Source of the DNA: Cellvibrionaceae bacterium
GTDB taxonomy: Bacteria > Pseudomonadota > Gammaproteobacteria > Pseudomonadales > Cellvibrionaceae
Reading direction: 5' to 3'
DNA length: 64,000 nt
Assembly: GCA_021151695.1 (NCBI GenBank)
Contig: JAGKWU010000016.1
Span: 62,001-126,000, forward strand
Below, one piece after another: positions 46,169-54,494 of the stretch (positions are counted from its first letter, which is position 1; the number at the start of each line of letters is the position of its first letter). The notes below the pieces were generated by a model. It searched no databases. It saw only the letters and a program-made list of their open reading frames with translations, and was not told the origin of the DNA. The position numbers and the translations under genes were made by a program.

Positions 46169-46813
46169 TTATTTTGTTTTGAGTGCTTTTAATTCTTTCA
46201 TTCTTTCGCTGTGGGATTTGATATCACCACAGTCGCTGCCCAACCATTTACCAGCCTGATCGCCCTTGATCACCTGGGTTTTGTCGCCCATCTGGGTAGT
46301 GACTGTCATATTGCCGGTATAGGCCTTATTGCTCTGGAAATTAACCAGTCCTTCCCCCTTGGAAGGATGCTCACCTTTACATTCAAAATTAACTTTAAAG
46401 GACTGGGGGGAAAGCTGGGTGAGTTTTTGATCGCAATTTTCCTCGGTTTGAGGAAGGCCACCACGATCTATATCTTCCTGGGTAATGCACACTTTAACAG
46501 TGGTGCCATCCTTGGATATATGAACGCCTTGGGATTCCATATCTATCCCTTTATCGGAGACCTTGATGCCCTGCTTCTCCATCATCTGTTCCATCATTTT
46601 TTTCTGTTCAGGCGGCAGGTTAGCCATTTGCTCCTTCATCTGCTCCATGGCTTTGTTCATTTGTTCCATCTGCTCTTTGTTGATGCTGTTAGCAGAGTCG
46701 TCGCTAAACTTGAACTTGTGCTCCCAAAGGCCAGGTTTCATATCCAGGTTCATCGCGTGAGCACTAACAGTGGCCATTCCCAACATAGCTACAATAGCGG
46801 TATGCAGTTTCAT
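46169..46813 (-). CDS. DUF3617 family periplasmic protein
   Basis: An exported 214-residue protein with a signal peptide (about 1-20, cleavage near SAHA-MN). The family start MKPGLWEHKFKF and internal DCGDIK-like C-terminus (GSDCGDIKSH) fit DUF3617. Residues about 42-82 form a charged helix with many Met, Gln and Lys (MEQMNKAMEQMKEQM, then KKMMEQMMEKQGIK). Two conserved cysteines lie in VCITQED and ENCDQKL. Function unknown. Upstream of the VIT gene on the same strand. Confidence 0.85.
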   Translation of the reverse strand: MKLHTAIVAMLGMATVSAHAMNLDMKPGLWEHKFKFSDDSANSINKEQMEQMNKAMEQMKEQMANLPPEQKKMMEQMMEKQGIKVSDKGIDMESQGVHISKDGTTVKVCITQEDIDRGGLPQTEENCDQKLTQLSPQSFKVNFECKGEHPSKGEGLVNFQSNKAYTGNMTVTTQMGDKTQVIKGDQAGKWLGSDCGDIKSHSERMKELKALKTK

Positions 46814-46890
46814 AATTCCCTCCAGAAGATTGGTATAAACAGCCGCAACACTATAACAGCAACAACTTGAGCTGCTACAACCCTTTCCAC

Positions 46891-46920
46891 AAAAAACAAA
46901 AGGGAGCCAATTGGCTCCCC
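46891..46920 (-). terminator. Intrinsic terminator after the acyltransferase gene
   Basis: Perfect palindrome GGGAGCCAA / TTGGCTCCC (46902-46919) followed on the minus strand by TTTTGTTTTTT. It terminates the acyltransferase and separates it from the DUF3617 gene. Confidence 0.85.
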
Positions 46921-46942
46921 CGTCTAGCTAACCCGGTAATTA

Positions 46943-48079
46943 TCAAGTTCTAGCTACAAAACGTTTACCCAACCATTGGCGAACAGGAATATCGTAAAAC
47001 CTGAGGCATACATAAGCCACCACCACACTGCAAACAAAAGTGCCCAACGCGACCGGCCAGGCATCTTTCAGCGCAACATTATTGTCCACCACCCAAGCGG
47101 TGTAGGTATAAATAAAGGCGTAATGAATAATGTAAATGGGATAAGAAATCCCACCCAAAAATTCACACACTTTTGAAGACATTCCTTGGCTCACAGAACC
47201 ACTTGCCCCCACATAAACAATCAAAGGGAAGAACACAATGATGCAAAGAGATTCGTAAGCGCCGTTCATCCACAGCGAATTGGCGTCGCCGAATCTGGGC
47301 ATGGCCAATATGGCAATAACCGCCAGGCTACAGATCAAAAATGCATGTTTAATTCGCCCCGGTTTAACCAGGCGCGACAACAACAGACCCGCAAAAAAAG
47401 GATAGAGTAACCGGGTAAGGCCAATTTGAAATTGCTCCGACGCCAACGACCAACCGCCAATCACATCACCTTTGGGGCCAGCCATTGTGTAATGAATGGT
47501 CACGCACCCAAAAATAAATACCAAAACGGCAAGTAACGTATTTGAAAAACGGCGAACGACCAACGCATAAAGAATGTTGGCAACATATTCAAAAAACAGT
47601 GACCAGGCTGGCCCGTTTAACGGATGCATTTCTTCCCAGCCACGAACATCTGCGCTGGGTGGCAACGGAATTAATGTCATTCCGATAACCATCGTAAGCA
47701 GCACTTGCCAAAGTTGCGCATCGTGAATATGAGGGAAAACTTTACTGTCCTGAAAATAAAACATCACCGCACCAATCACCATGGAAATAATAATCATGGG
47801 GTGAAGGCGAACTAATCGGCGTTTAAAAAAATCCAGGGTAGACATTTTTTGCCAGCGATCATCATAGGCATAACCAATAACAAAGCCGGAAAGCACAAAG
47901 AAAAAATCCACCGCCAAATAGCCGTGGTTAATAAGTTGTTCAAAGCGATTAGCCGCATGGGTTTCCAGGAGGTGGAAAGCGACCACCATAAGGGCCGCAA
48001 CGCCACGCAGCCCATCGAGGATGGGGTAGTGCCGCTTGGAATCGCTAAAGTTGGCTGACGATAAGCTAGGTACACTCAT
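46943..48079 (-). CDS. Acyltransferase 3 family membrane protein (OafA/YrhL-like)
   Basis: A 378-residue inner-membrane O-acyltransferase with about ten helices. The family signature is ILDGLRGVAALMVVAFH, with the catalytic His in VAFHLLETH, YLAVDFFFVLSGFVIGYAY and FFKRRLVRLHPM. Such enzymes acetylate lipopolysaccharide, exopolysaccharide or other glycans. Acceptor unknown; not within a polysaccharide operon here. A 278-base non-coding stretch separates it from the SGNH gene upstream. Confidence 0.9.
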   Translation of the reverse strand: MSVPSLSSANFSDSKRHYPILDGLRGVAALMVVAFHLLETHAANRFEQLINHGYLAVDFFFVLSGFVIGYAYDDRWQKMSTLDFFKRRLVRLHPMIIISMVIGAVMFYFQDSKVFPHIHDAQLWQVLLTMVIGMTLIPLPPSADVRGWEEMHPLNGPAWSLFFEYVANILYALVVRRFSNTLLAVLVFIFGCVTIHYTMAGPKGDVIGGWSLASEQFQIGLTRLLYPFFAGLLLSRLVKPGRIKHAFLICSLAVIAILAMPRFGDANSLWMNGAYESLCIIVFFPLIVYVGASGSVSQGMSSKVCEFLGGISYPIYIIHYAFIYTYTAWVVDNNVALKDAWPVALGTFVCSVVVAYVCLRFYDIPVRQWLGKRFVART

Positions 48080-48357
48080 GATTGACCTGTTATTAGAAAG
48101 AAGAAATGGAGTAAATTTTCGTCAGGCTTTTATTGATATTGCCGATTTTCGTAGCGGCTCGAAAAATCATAGCCTAAAGCGGGGATTAGCCAACGCTTTT
48201 TTGAGAAGGATTTACAAATATTTGCCCTGGTTTCTTCATTTCACAGCGACAACAACCGAGGGCGAGGTATTTTAGCGAAGCGGCACGAACGAGAGAGCCT
48301 ATCGAAAACCCTATAGATGTGAATGTTACGCAAGTGGAGCATCCCTGCCCCTGCTGC

Positions 48358-49662
48358 TTATTTTTCGCCCAGCAACTGCTTTAAGGTTGGCTCCATGTTG
48401 CTAGCCCAGATTTCATAACCTTTTTCGTTGGGGTGCAACAAATCCGGCATTATGTTTTTGGATAATACGTCCTGCTCATCCAAAAACACCTTGTTGATAT
48501 TGAGGAAGAAAATATGCTGGTTGTCGGCGAAGCTGGCGATCTGTGCGTTCACTTTTTCGTTGTTTACACGCGCACCGCCGTCAGGTTTTTCATCGCGGGG
48601 GAAAATCGCCAGCAATAAAATTTTGGTGTGGGGCAAACGCGTCTGAAGCTCATCAATATCGCGCTTGATCCCACGAGCAATCAGGGCCGGATCTTCATGG
48701 CGGTGGCCCGTATTATTAGTACCAAACATAAGCACGGCCACTTTCGGATTTAGGCCATCCACCTCACCATGCTGTAAACGCCACAAAATATTTTCCGTAT
48801 GATCACCGCCAAAACCCAACGCAATTGCATTGCGCTTTGCGTAAAACTTTTCCCATACAGGGGCGCCAGATTTTTCCCAGCCCTCGGTAATTGAATCACC
48901 GATAAAGACCAGATCTATTTTGCGCGATTTAATGTCTTGCAATTTTTTCTCGTGGCGCGGCATCCACCAATCCAGTGACCACCATTCATTGAGCGGCTCC
49001 GGTGTTACTGATGCTTGGCGGTAATCCACGCAGCTCACATTGGCTTTGCCGTTTGCTTTAATACGCAGATTAGCAATCGCCACCTGCCCTTCACCGCCCG
49101 TCTCAAGAGCGAAGGGCATGCTGATTGCACTCAGGTCGTCTCCCTCGTGGATAAAACATTGCACAGGCACCACTAATTCCTGCCAGCCTTTTCCAATCAA
49201 CTCACGCGCAGGTAATAAATATGGCACCTGGCGCTCACAGTCTTTGCCACACTTGAGTTTAAAAGCAACACCACCTTTGGCGAGCTCGTCTACTTTAAAA
49301 TCAAAGGTCACTACACCATTGGTGTAAGCGCGCAAATCAATTGGTGTTGCGTTGGTAAAGGTTAGGCCGGCACGCCAGCTATCTTTCCAATGGAATATGA
49401 GCGCATCACCAGCTGATTTTTTTTCGCTGCGAGTTACAGTGACGTCGCTGTTAGGTGCAGATGATCCAGCTACGTTTGGAACCTGTGCGAAGTTGCCGAT
49501 TAATGTGATATTTGAATCGGGATTATCGGCGCCTATTTGCCAACCATTGTTAGACTGACCTAAGAAAAGTGGTATATCGGCGATTTTTGACGAAGCTTGT
49601 TGTGGTTGAGAACAGGCTGTCAATGCTGACAATAAGAGGAGAATTGTTATTTTGGTTTTCAT
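48358..49662 (-). CDS. SGNH/GDSL-hydrolase lipoprotein with N-terminal beta-sandwich domain
   Basis: A 434-residue predicted lipoprotein esterase (signal MKTKITILLLLSALTACSQ). The N-terminal region (about 25-220) resembles the galactose-binding-like domain seen at the C-terminus of some GH3 glucosidases (ExoP-type); it is likely a carbohydrate-binding fold. The SGNH domain (about 230-434) shows block I GDSITEGW (Ser), block II GGDHTENILWRL (Gly), block III GTNNTG (Asn) and block V LLHPNEKGY (His). Such proteins often remove acetyl or other esters from polysaccharides. Substrate not determined. Confidence 0.85.
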   Translation of the reverse strand: MKTKITILLLLSALTACSQPQQASSKIADIPLFLGQSNNGWQIGADNPDSNITLIGNFAQVPNVAGSSAPNSDVTVTRSEKKSAGDALIFHWKDSWRAGLTFTNATPIDLRAYTNGVVTFDFKVDELAKGGVAFKLKCGKDCERQVPYLLPARELIGKGWQELVVPVQCFIHEGDDLSAISMPFALETGGEGQVAIANLRIKANGKANVSCVDYRQASVTPEPLNEWWSLDWWMPRHEKKLQDIKSRKIDLVFIGDSITEGWEKSGAPVWEKFYAKRNAIALGFGGDHTENILWRLQHGEVDGLNPKVAVLMFGTNNTGHRHEDPALIARGIKRDIDELQTRLPHTKILLLAIFPRDEKPDGGARVNNEKVNAQIASFADNQHIFFLNINKVFLDEQDVLSKNIMPDLLHPNEKGYEIWASNMEPTLKQLLGEK

Positions 49663-49681
49663 AAATTAGTTTTGCTCTCGT

Positions 49682-49805
49682 TCACTGGCCGTGCGTCCCC
49701 AAGCTTCAGCTTGGGGACGCATTAATTCTCCACGCAAAGTTATCTCCTGCAAATCATCTGAAATGTCCGCTCCCAAGCTGGAGCTTGGGGACGCACGGCC
49801 AGTGA
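49682..49805. repeat. 124-bp inverted-repeat element (MITE- or REP-like)
   Basis: Two perfect 24-base inverted arms (49682-49705 and 49782-49805) bound an AT-rich core. The left arm also forms its own 13-bp hairpin with adjacent sequence (GCGTCCCCAAGCT / AGCTTGGGGACGC, 49693-49720), and the right side contains CCCAAGCTGGAGCTTGGG. A related palindrome lies at 51448-51477. No transposase gene. Confidence 0.85.
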
Positions 49806-49824
49806 GCGAGGAGCGCGAAGATAG

Positions 49825-50667
49825 TTAGGCCTGCACCACTGTCTGCTTTTGCGTACCCATTCCCTCAATACCCAGTTCCATCACATCGCCTTCATTTAAA
49901 TAAATCGGCGGCTTTTGGCCCAAACCAACACCTGGTGGTGTGCCGGTGCTAATGATGTCGCCTGGTTGGAGGCTCATAAACTGGCTGAGGTAATGCACTA
50001 AAAACGCTGGGCCAAACACCATGTGCCTGGTAGAGCCGTTCTGGAAAGTTTTGCCGTTTACTTTCAGCCACAAATTTAAATTGAGCGGATCAGGCACTTC
50101 ATCTTTGGTCACAACATAGGGACCAATGGGACCAAAGCTATCGCAGCCCTTCCCTTTATCCCACTGCCCACCGCGCTCCAATTGGAAGTTGCGTTCGGAT
50201 ACATCGTTAATCACGCAGTAACCTGCGATGTAATCTTCCGCTTGATCAAGCTCGACATAACTGGCGTGCTTGCCAATCACGATACCCAACTCCACTTCCC
50301 AATCCAGCTTGGTGGAATTGCGCGGCTTGATCACATGATCGTTAGGGCCGGTGATGGCGCTGGTGGCCTTCATAAACACCACTGGCTCGGGAGGAACATC
50401 CATGCCTGATTCGGCAGCGTGATCGGCATAATTGAGGCCGATACAAATAAATTTCCCCACATGATTTACGCAAGGACCAAAGCGAACAGGCTGACTGACA
50501 ACTGGCAGGCTGGTTACATCCAGCGCGGCAATTTTTGCCAGGCATTCAGTTGATAAGGTCGCGCCGCTGATATCGGCAATTACCGATGATAAATCGCGAA
50601 TATTATTGTCGGCATCCAGAATGCCGGGACGCTCTTGCCCGACAGGGCCATAACGGAGTAATTTCAT
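49825..50667 (-). CDS. Fumarylacetoacetate-hydrolase family protein, likely 2,4-diketo-3-deoxy-L-fuconate hydrolase
   Basis: A 280-residue C-C bond hydrolase. The FAH signature is KFICIGLNYADHAAESGMD, EPVVFMKATSAITGPND, KLDWEVELGIVIGKHA (metal-binding Glu/Asp), VINDVSERNFQLERGGQWDKGK-type loop and ISTGTPPGVGLG. In the non-phosphorylating fucose pathway such an enzyme splits 2,4-diketo-3-deoxy-L-fuconate to pyruvate and L-lactate. Here it follows the SDR gene by 34 bases in a cluster with fucP, lactonase and dehydratase genes. Ureidoglycolate lyase and acylpyruvase share the fold, so the substrate call depends on context. Confidence 0.85.
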   Translation of the reverse strand: MKLLRYGPVGQERPGILDADNNIRDLSSVIADISGATLSTECLAKIAALDVTSLPVVSQPVRFGPCVNHVGKFICIGLNYADHAAESGMDVPPEPVVFMKATSAITGPNDHVIKPRNSTKLDWEVELGIVIGKHASYVELDQAEDYIAGYCVINDVSERNFQLERGGQWDKGKGCDSFGPIGPYVVTKDEVPDPLNLNLWLKVNGKTFQNGSTRHMVFGPAFLVHYLSQFMSLQPGDIISTGTPPGVGLGQKPPIYLNEGDVMELGIEGMGTQKQTVVQA

Positions 50668-50701
50668 AATTGCACTCGTTGACTACATCGAAAAATAAAA
50701 A

Positions 50702-51430
50702 TTAATTGCTCCAGCCACCATCAATCACGTTGATGGTGCCGGTGGTAAAAGCGGAATCATCGCTGGCGAGATAAAGCGCGAGCTTTGCCATTTCATCAGC
50801 GGTACCCAAACGGCCCATAGGTTGACGGGCCACAAAATTTTTGTAGGCGGTTTCATAGTCGCCGGTAGCGTGTAAGCGTTGCTCGAGTGATGGCGTTTGT
50901 ACCGTGCCAGGGCAAATCGCATTGCAGCGCACTCCCTGAGTAACAAAATCTGCAGCAACCGCTTTCGTCAAACCTATAACTGCAGCCTTAGTCATACCGT
51001 AAGCAAAACGATTGGGCGCACCTTTAATGGAGCTGGCCACGGATGACATATTGATAATAGAACCATTGCCAGTAGCGATCATGCCCGGCAAAAAGGTGCG
51101 AATCATGCGGTACATAGAGGTGACGTTGAGATCGAGCGAGAAATTCCAATCTTTTTCATCGCAATCCAGAATAGTTCCGCTATGCACGAAGCCGGCACAG
51201 TTAAACAGAATATTGATCGGACCAACCTCATCGCTCAAGGCTTTGATTTCATCGGCATCAAGCACATTGAGTTTGCGGATCTCACAGCCTTTTAATTCGC
51301 TGAGCAGATCCATGTTGATATCCGTTGCGATCACGCGCGCGCCTTCTGCAGCAAAGAGTTCGGCGCTAGCGCGGCCAATGCCTTGGGCGGCGGCAGTGAT
51401 TAATGCGGTTTTGCCTTGTATGCGGTTCAT
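50702..51430 (-). CDS. SDR dehydrogenase, likely 2-keto-3-deoxy-L-fuconate dehydrogenase
   Basis: A 242-residue short-chain dehydrogenase. The NAD-binding motif is ALITAAAQGIGRASAELF, the adenine-ring motif NCAGFVHSG, catalytic Ser in NMSSVASS, and YxxxK in RFAYGMTKAAV. The short N-terminus and ATDINMDLLSELKGCEIRKLNVLD resemble the 2-keto-3-deoxy-L-fuconate dehydrogenases. The enzyme would oxidise C4 of the keto-deoxy acid before hydrolysis by the adjacent FAH protein. The identification of substrate is from context and family resemblance; general dehydrogenase function is certain. Confidence 0.85.
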   Translation of the reverse strand: MNRIQGKTALITAAAQGIGRASAELFAAEGARVIATDINMDLLSELKGCEIRKLNVLDADEIKALSDEVGPINILFNCAGFVHSGTILDCDEKDWNFSLDLNVTSMYRMIRTFLPGMIATGNGSIINMSSVASSIKGAPNRFAYGMTKAAVIGLTKAVAADFVTQGVRCNAICPGTVQTPSLEQRLHATGDYETAYKNFVARQPMGRLGTADEMAKLALYLASDDSAFTTGTINVIDGGWSN

Positions 51431-51447
51431 GGTTTTCTCTTGGGCTT

Positions 51448-51477
51448 CTCGTTCCCAAGCTGGAGCTTGGGAACGAG
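51448..51477. repeat. Palindromic element, CCCAAGCT family
   Basis: A perfect 14-bp stem (CTCGTTCCCAAGCT / AGCTTGGGAACGAG) with GG between the arms. It shares the CCCAAGCTGGAGCTTGGG core with the element at 49682-49805. It lies 18 bases upstream of the SDR start, within the operon. Confidence 0.8.
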
Positions 51478-51495
51478 GAATATGCTTATTTAACT

Positions 51496-51592
51496 GGGAG
51501 TCGTCATCCTCGCGTAGCGGGGATCCAACTCTTGCTTTTACTGATGTTTTTCAAGAGCTGGATCCCCGGCTTCGCCGAGGATGACGATTCCC
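51496..51592. repeat. REP-like composite palindrome, GTCATCC family
   Basis: The left arm (51496-51533) GGGAGTCGTCATCCTCGCG..GGGGATCCAACTCTT is inverted in the right arm (51553-51592), with each arm able to fold a smaller internal hairpin (for example CGGCTTCGCCG). Same family as 30357-30457. It separates the SDR gene from the upstream UxaA-family gene and could affect mRNA stability in the operon. Confidence 0.85.
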
Positions 51593-51630
51593 TACTTAAC
51601 AACCCCGATGCAGGACCCTAAGTCCGCTGC

Positions 51631-52860
51631 CTATGCAATCTGCCTAACGGGCAAACAACTCGGCCCAATTGGCTCAAACGATTTATAAGTCAAAATAAAT
51701 TCTTGATGCCCCAACTCCTCTGACAAGCTGCGCTTACCGGAGGACACATTAATGACGTGCTGCAAAATCTCCTGCCCTACCTCATCCAGCGTTGCGCGAC
51801 CTTCAAGGATGCGGCCGGCATCTACGTCCATATCTTCACTTAGGCGGCGATAGGTTTCAGGATTGGCGCAGACTTTAATTACGGGAGAAATCGCAGAGCC
51901 CACAACAGAGCCGCGGCCTGTGGTAAATAAAATTACGTGGGAGCCACAGGCGATGAGTTCGATAATTTCCGCGTTGTCGGAAATATTCGGGAAACCAAAA
52001 CGCGGTTCGCCGTCGGGAACTACGTCGAGTAAATAGAGGCCACCAGCCGGTGGAATATCGCCCGGTTTAATCAAACCGCTGATAGGTGATGAACCTGATT
52101 TGGAATAGGCGCCCATGGATTTTTCTTCAAGCGTGGTAAGTCCGCCGTCGGCGTTGCCGGGTGCAAAACTACCAAAGCCCATGATGCGATAGTAGCGCTC
52201 GGCTTTTTCGACACAAACTTCAATTTCGCGACCAAGTTCTGGTGTAATCGCACGATCAGCCATAATGGTTTCGCAACCAATTAATTCACCTGTCTCTTCA
52301 AAAATACAGGCAGCATTGGCGGCAACCAAAGCATCGAAACAACGGCCCACCGCCGGGTTTGCGGTAATGCCACTAGTACCATCAGAGCCACCGCAAATAG
52401 TGCCCACGATTAATTCGTCCAGCCCCATAGATACGCGAGCCACTGTGTCAGCTTGCGTTTTAATACGAGCGACTGCAGATACACCAGCGTCGATGGTGGA
52501 TTTGGTTCCACCTACTTCCTGAATCACCAACAATTCGGCGGGACGACCGCTGGCTTTGATATCGGCCAGCAATTTTTCGCGGTTCATACTTTCGCACCCG
52601 AGGGATACCAGCAGTGCGCCGCCCACATTGGGATGAGTGCATACAGCGCGCATCATTTCGTAGGCGTACTGGTTGGGATAGCAGCCGGGGAATCCGATCA
52701 AGTGAACATCTATATCGTTGGCGATATTAACGATACGACGTGTAACGTGATGCGCACACTCCACCAGATAAGCCACCACCACCACATTGCGAATTCCCTT
52801 GCGGCCATCCTGGCGGGCGTAGCCGGAAAAGCTGATAGCCGAACTATTTATCAAACTCAT
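51631..52860 (-). CDS. UxaA-family dehydratase, large (catalytic) subunit; probable L-fuconate dehydratase
   Basis: A 409-residue protein matching the C-terminal part of altronate/galactarate dehydratases. Signatures are GFPGCYPNQYAYEMMRAVCTHPNVGGALLVSLGCE, GLDELIVGTICGGSDGTSGITANPAVGRCFD and LFTTGRGSVVGSAISPVIKVCANP. These enzymes use iron to dehydrate sugar acids. The N-terminal SAF domain is a separate protein encoded immediately upstream (TAATG overlap). In Campylobacter jejuni a similar split pair lies in the fucose-utilisation cluster. Here no enolase-superfamily fuconate dehydratase exists in the window, so it likely fills that step. Substrate assignment is inference. Confidence 0.85.
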   Translation of the reverse strand: MSLINSSAISFSGYARQDGRKGIRNVVVVAYLVECAHHVTRRIVNIANDIDVHLIGFPGCYPNQYAYEMMRAVCTHPNVGGALLVSLGCESMNREKLLADIKASGRPAELLVIQEVGGTKSTIDAGVSAVARIKTQADTVARVSMGLDELIVGTICGGSDGTSGITANPAVGRCFDALVAANAACIFEETGELIGCETIMADRAITPELGREIEVCVEKAERYYRIMGFGSFAPGNADGGLTTLEEKSMGAYSKSGSSPISGLIKPGDIPPAGGLYLLDVVPDGEPRFGFPNISDNAEIIELIACGSHVILFTTGRGSVVGSAISPVIKVCANPETYRRLSEDMDVDAGRILEGRATLDEVGQEILQHVINVSSGKRSLSEELGHQEFILTYKSFEPIGPSCLPVRQIA

Positions 52861-53177
52861 TAGGATTCGCTCCTGTGGGCTTCTTGTTTGGTGCGCGTGT
52901 GGCTGGGTATGTAATCGCTTTTCATGTTGTGCATATGCACGTGTTCGCCAATGGCCACTGCCTCCACCATGGAGCCTATGGGAGCGCCATAGCGATAGAT
53001 TTTATCGCCAGCGTTCAACGCGCGGCGTGCAAGCTTGTGACCAACACCTATATCGCGAGTGATCACCACGGGTGCGTTATCAATCGAAATGGCATCGCCC
53101 TCGTGGATCTGGGCTACACAGACCAGGATGTTGTCATCCGGGTGCAGCAAAATGGCTTTGGGAATGGCATTAGTCAT
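52860..53177 (-). CDS. UxaA-family dehydratase, small SAF-domain subunit
   Basis: A 105-residue protein corresponding to the N-terminal SAF (antifreeze-like) domain of altronate dehydratase: ILVCVAQIHEGDAISID, VGHKLARRALNAGDKIYRYGAPIGSMVEAVAIGEHVHMHNMKS. The domain contributes to substrate binding in full-length enzymes. The start overlaps the upstream aldo/keto reductase by 8 bases and the stop overlaps the large subunit start by one base, so the three genes are tightly coupled and probably translated together. Confidence 0.88.
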   Translation of the reverse strand: MTNAIPKAILLHPDDNILVCVAQIHEGDAISIDNAPVVITRDIGVGHKLARRALNAGDKIYRYGAPIGSMVEAVAIGEHVHMHNMKSDYIPSHTRTKQEAHRSES

Positions 53178-54246
53178 GAATTAACTCAACAGCAGAAACA
53201 GGAGTAACAGGCACAGGCACAGGCACAGGTGCAGCGGGATGCAAAAGCTCCAGCTCACGCAGTCGTTGCCAAAAGGCCGGTGGAATATATTGATTGAGCC
53301 AGGCGTTCGCCTGAGTCACTTGTGCGGGATTCGCAAAGCCGGCAATCACAGAACACACTTGCGAATGCGCGCCGGGAAATTGCAACGCTGCCGCCGGTAG
53401 TGCCACATCAAATTCCGCGCACACAGATTCAAGCTGTGCGACGCGCCGGATGATGGCGTCAGGTGCGGGCTCATAGTTGTAATAGTGTGGGCCGGGACCT
53501 TTTACACCGGATGCGAGGATGCCCGAATTAAACGGTCCGCCCACAATCACCGAAGCACCGCGCTTGGCGCACAAGGGCAGAAAGCTGTCGCAAGCAGTTT
53601 GCTCCAGCAGGCTGTAGCGGCCGGCCAACAAAAACACATCAAAATCTGCTTCACCCAAGGCTTGCTCACACACCTGCCATTCGTTGGTACCCAAACCAAT
53701 TGCTGTTATCAGCTTTTGTGCGCGCAATTCCTGCATGGCTTTGTAACCACCATCCATAAATTCGCGAAAGCGGATTTCATGGTCAGCGCCGTGGGTTAAG
53801 GGACCAAGATCGTGCGCGAGGAGAATATCGATGCGACCAACCTGCAAACGGCGCAAGCTGGATTCGAAGGAGCGCATCACGGCGTCATAGGAATAGTCGA
53901 ACACAGGTTCCAGCGCCGGCGCATTTACAAAACCATGGCGGCAGCTTTGGGTGGAATCTGTAGGCACCAACAAGCGCCCTACCTTACTGGAAATAATGAT
54001 TTCATTATTCAAGCCGCGCAGGCTGGAACCCAGTCGGGCCTCGCTCAAGCCAAAGCCGTAATGAGGCGCCGTATCAAAATAAACCAGGCCTTGCTTACAA
54101 GCAGCTGTCACGGTCTCGTGCGCCTGATCATCACTCATCGCCTGGTAAAGATTCCCTATAGGTGCGGCGCCAAACCCCAAAGCCGGCATCTGCAACGAGG
54201 TGCTTGCAAGCGGCTTACGCAGGGTTACTTGAGGGATAAACTGCAC
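53170..54246 (-). CDS. Aldo/keto reductase, likely L-fucose dehydrogenase
   Basis: A 358-residue AKR-superfamily oxidoreductase. The tetrad is Asp and Tyr in VYFDTAPHYGFGLSE, Lys in IISSKVGRLLVP and His in ILLAHDLGP. The subfamily includes L-fucose/D-threo-aldose dehydrogenases that oxidise the sugar C1 to a lactone with NAD(P)+. As first gene of the operon that contains lactonase, dehydratase and FAH steps, that activity is the natural reading. It starts with GTG at 54246 behind GAGG. The C-terminus has PVPVPVPV encoded by a 6-base tandem repeat (53211-53228) absent from typical members. Confidence 0.85.
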   Translation of the reverse strand: MQFIPQVTLRKPLASTSLQMPALGFGAAPIGNLYQAMSDDQAHETVTAACKQGLVYFDTAPHYGFGLSEARLGSSLRGLNNEIIISSKVGRLLVPTDSTQSCRHGFVNAPALEPVFDYSYDAVMRSFESSLRRLQVGRIDILLAHDLGPLTHGADHEIRFREFMDGGYKAMQELRAQKLITAIGLGTNEWQVCEQALGEADFDVFLLAGRYSLLEQTACDSFLPLCAKRGASVIVGGPFNSGILASGVKGPGPHYYNYEPAPDAIIRRVAQLESVCAEFDVALPAAALQFPGAHSQVCSVIAGFANPAQVTQANAWLNQYIPPAFWQRLRELELLHPAAPVPVPVPVTPVSAVELIHD

Positions 54247-54445
54247 TTACGGCCTCGTTTTTATAATTAAAAATTGGTTTGCCAATAAAAGACATTTTAG
54301 TCGAATGTTCTGCCAATTAACATATAGTAATTAAGACTTTTTGAGTTAAGAATGGTCAACCCCTATTCCAAATCGCAAAAGTTAAAAAAGCGGGAAAAAA
54401 AGTAACCGGGCAAAGACAGGCAAACACAACAGGCGCTAACAAAAG

Positions 54446-54474
54446 GCAAAAAAAAGAGCGCCGAAGCGCTCTTT
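54446..54474 (-). terminator. Intrinsic terminator after the IclR gene
   Basis: Stem AAAGAGCGC / GCGCTCTTT with loop CGAA (54453-54474), followed on the minus strand by seven or more T. It separates the IclR transcript from the downstream reductase-dehydratase operon. Confidence 0.85.
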
Positions 54475-54494
54475 AGTATTTATACCGCGATCTC

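Noticed and set aside
49682..51592. CRISPR array
   Set aside because: The repeats are palindromic, unequal and too few, with no regular spacers and no cas genes.
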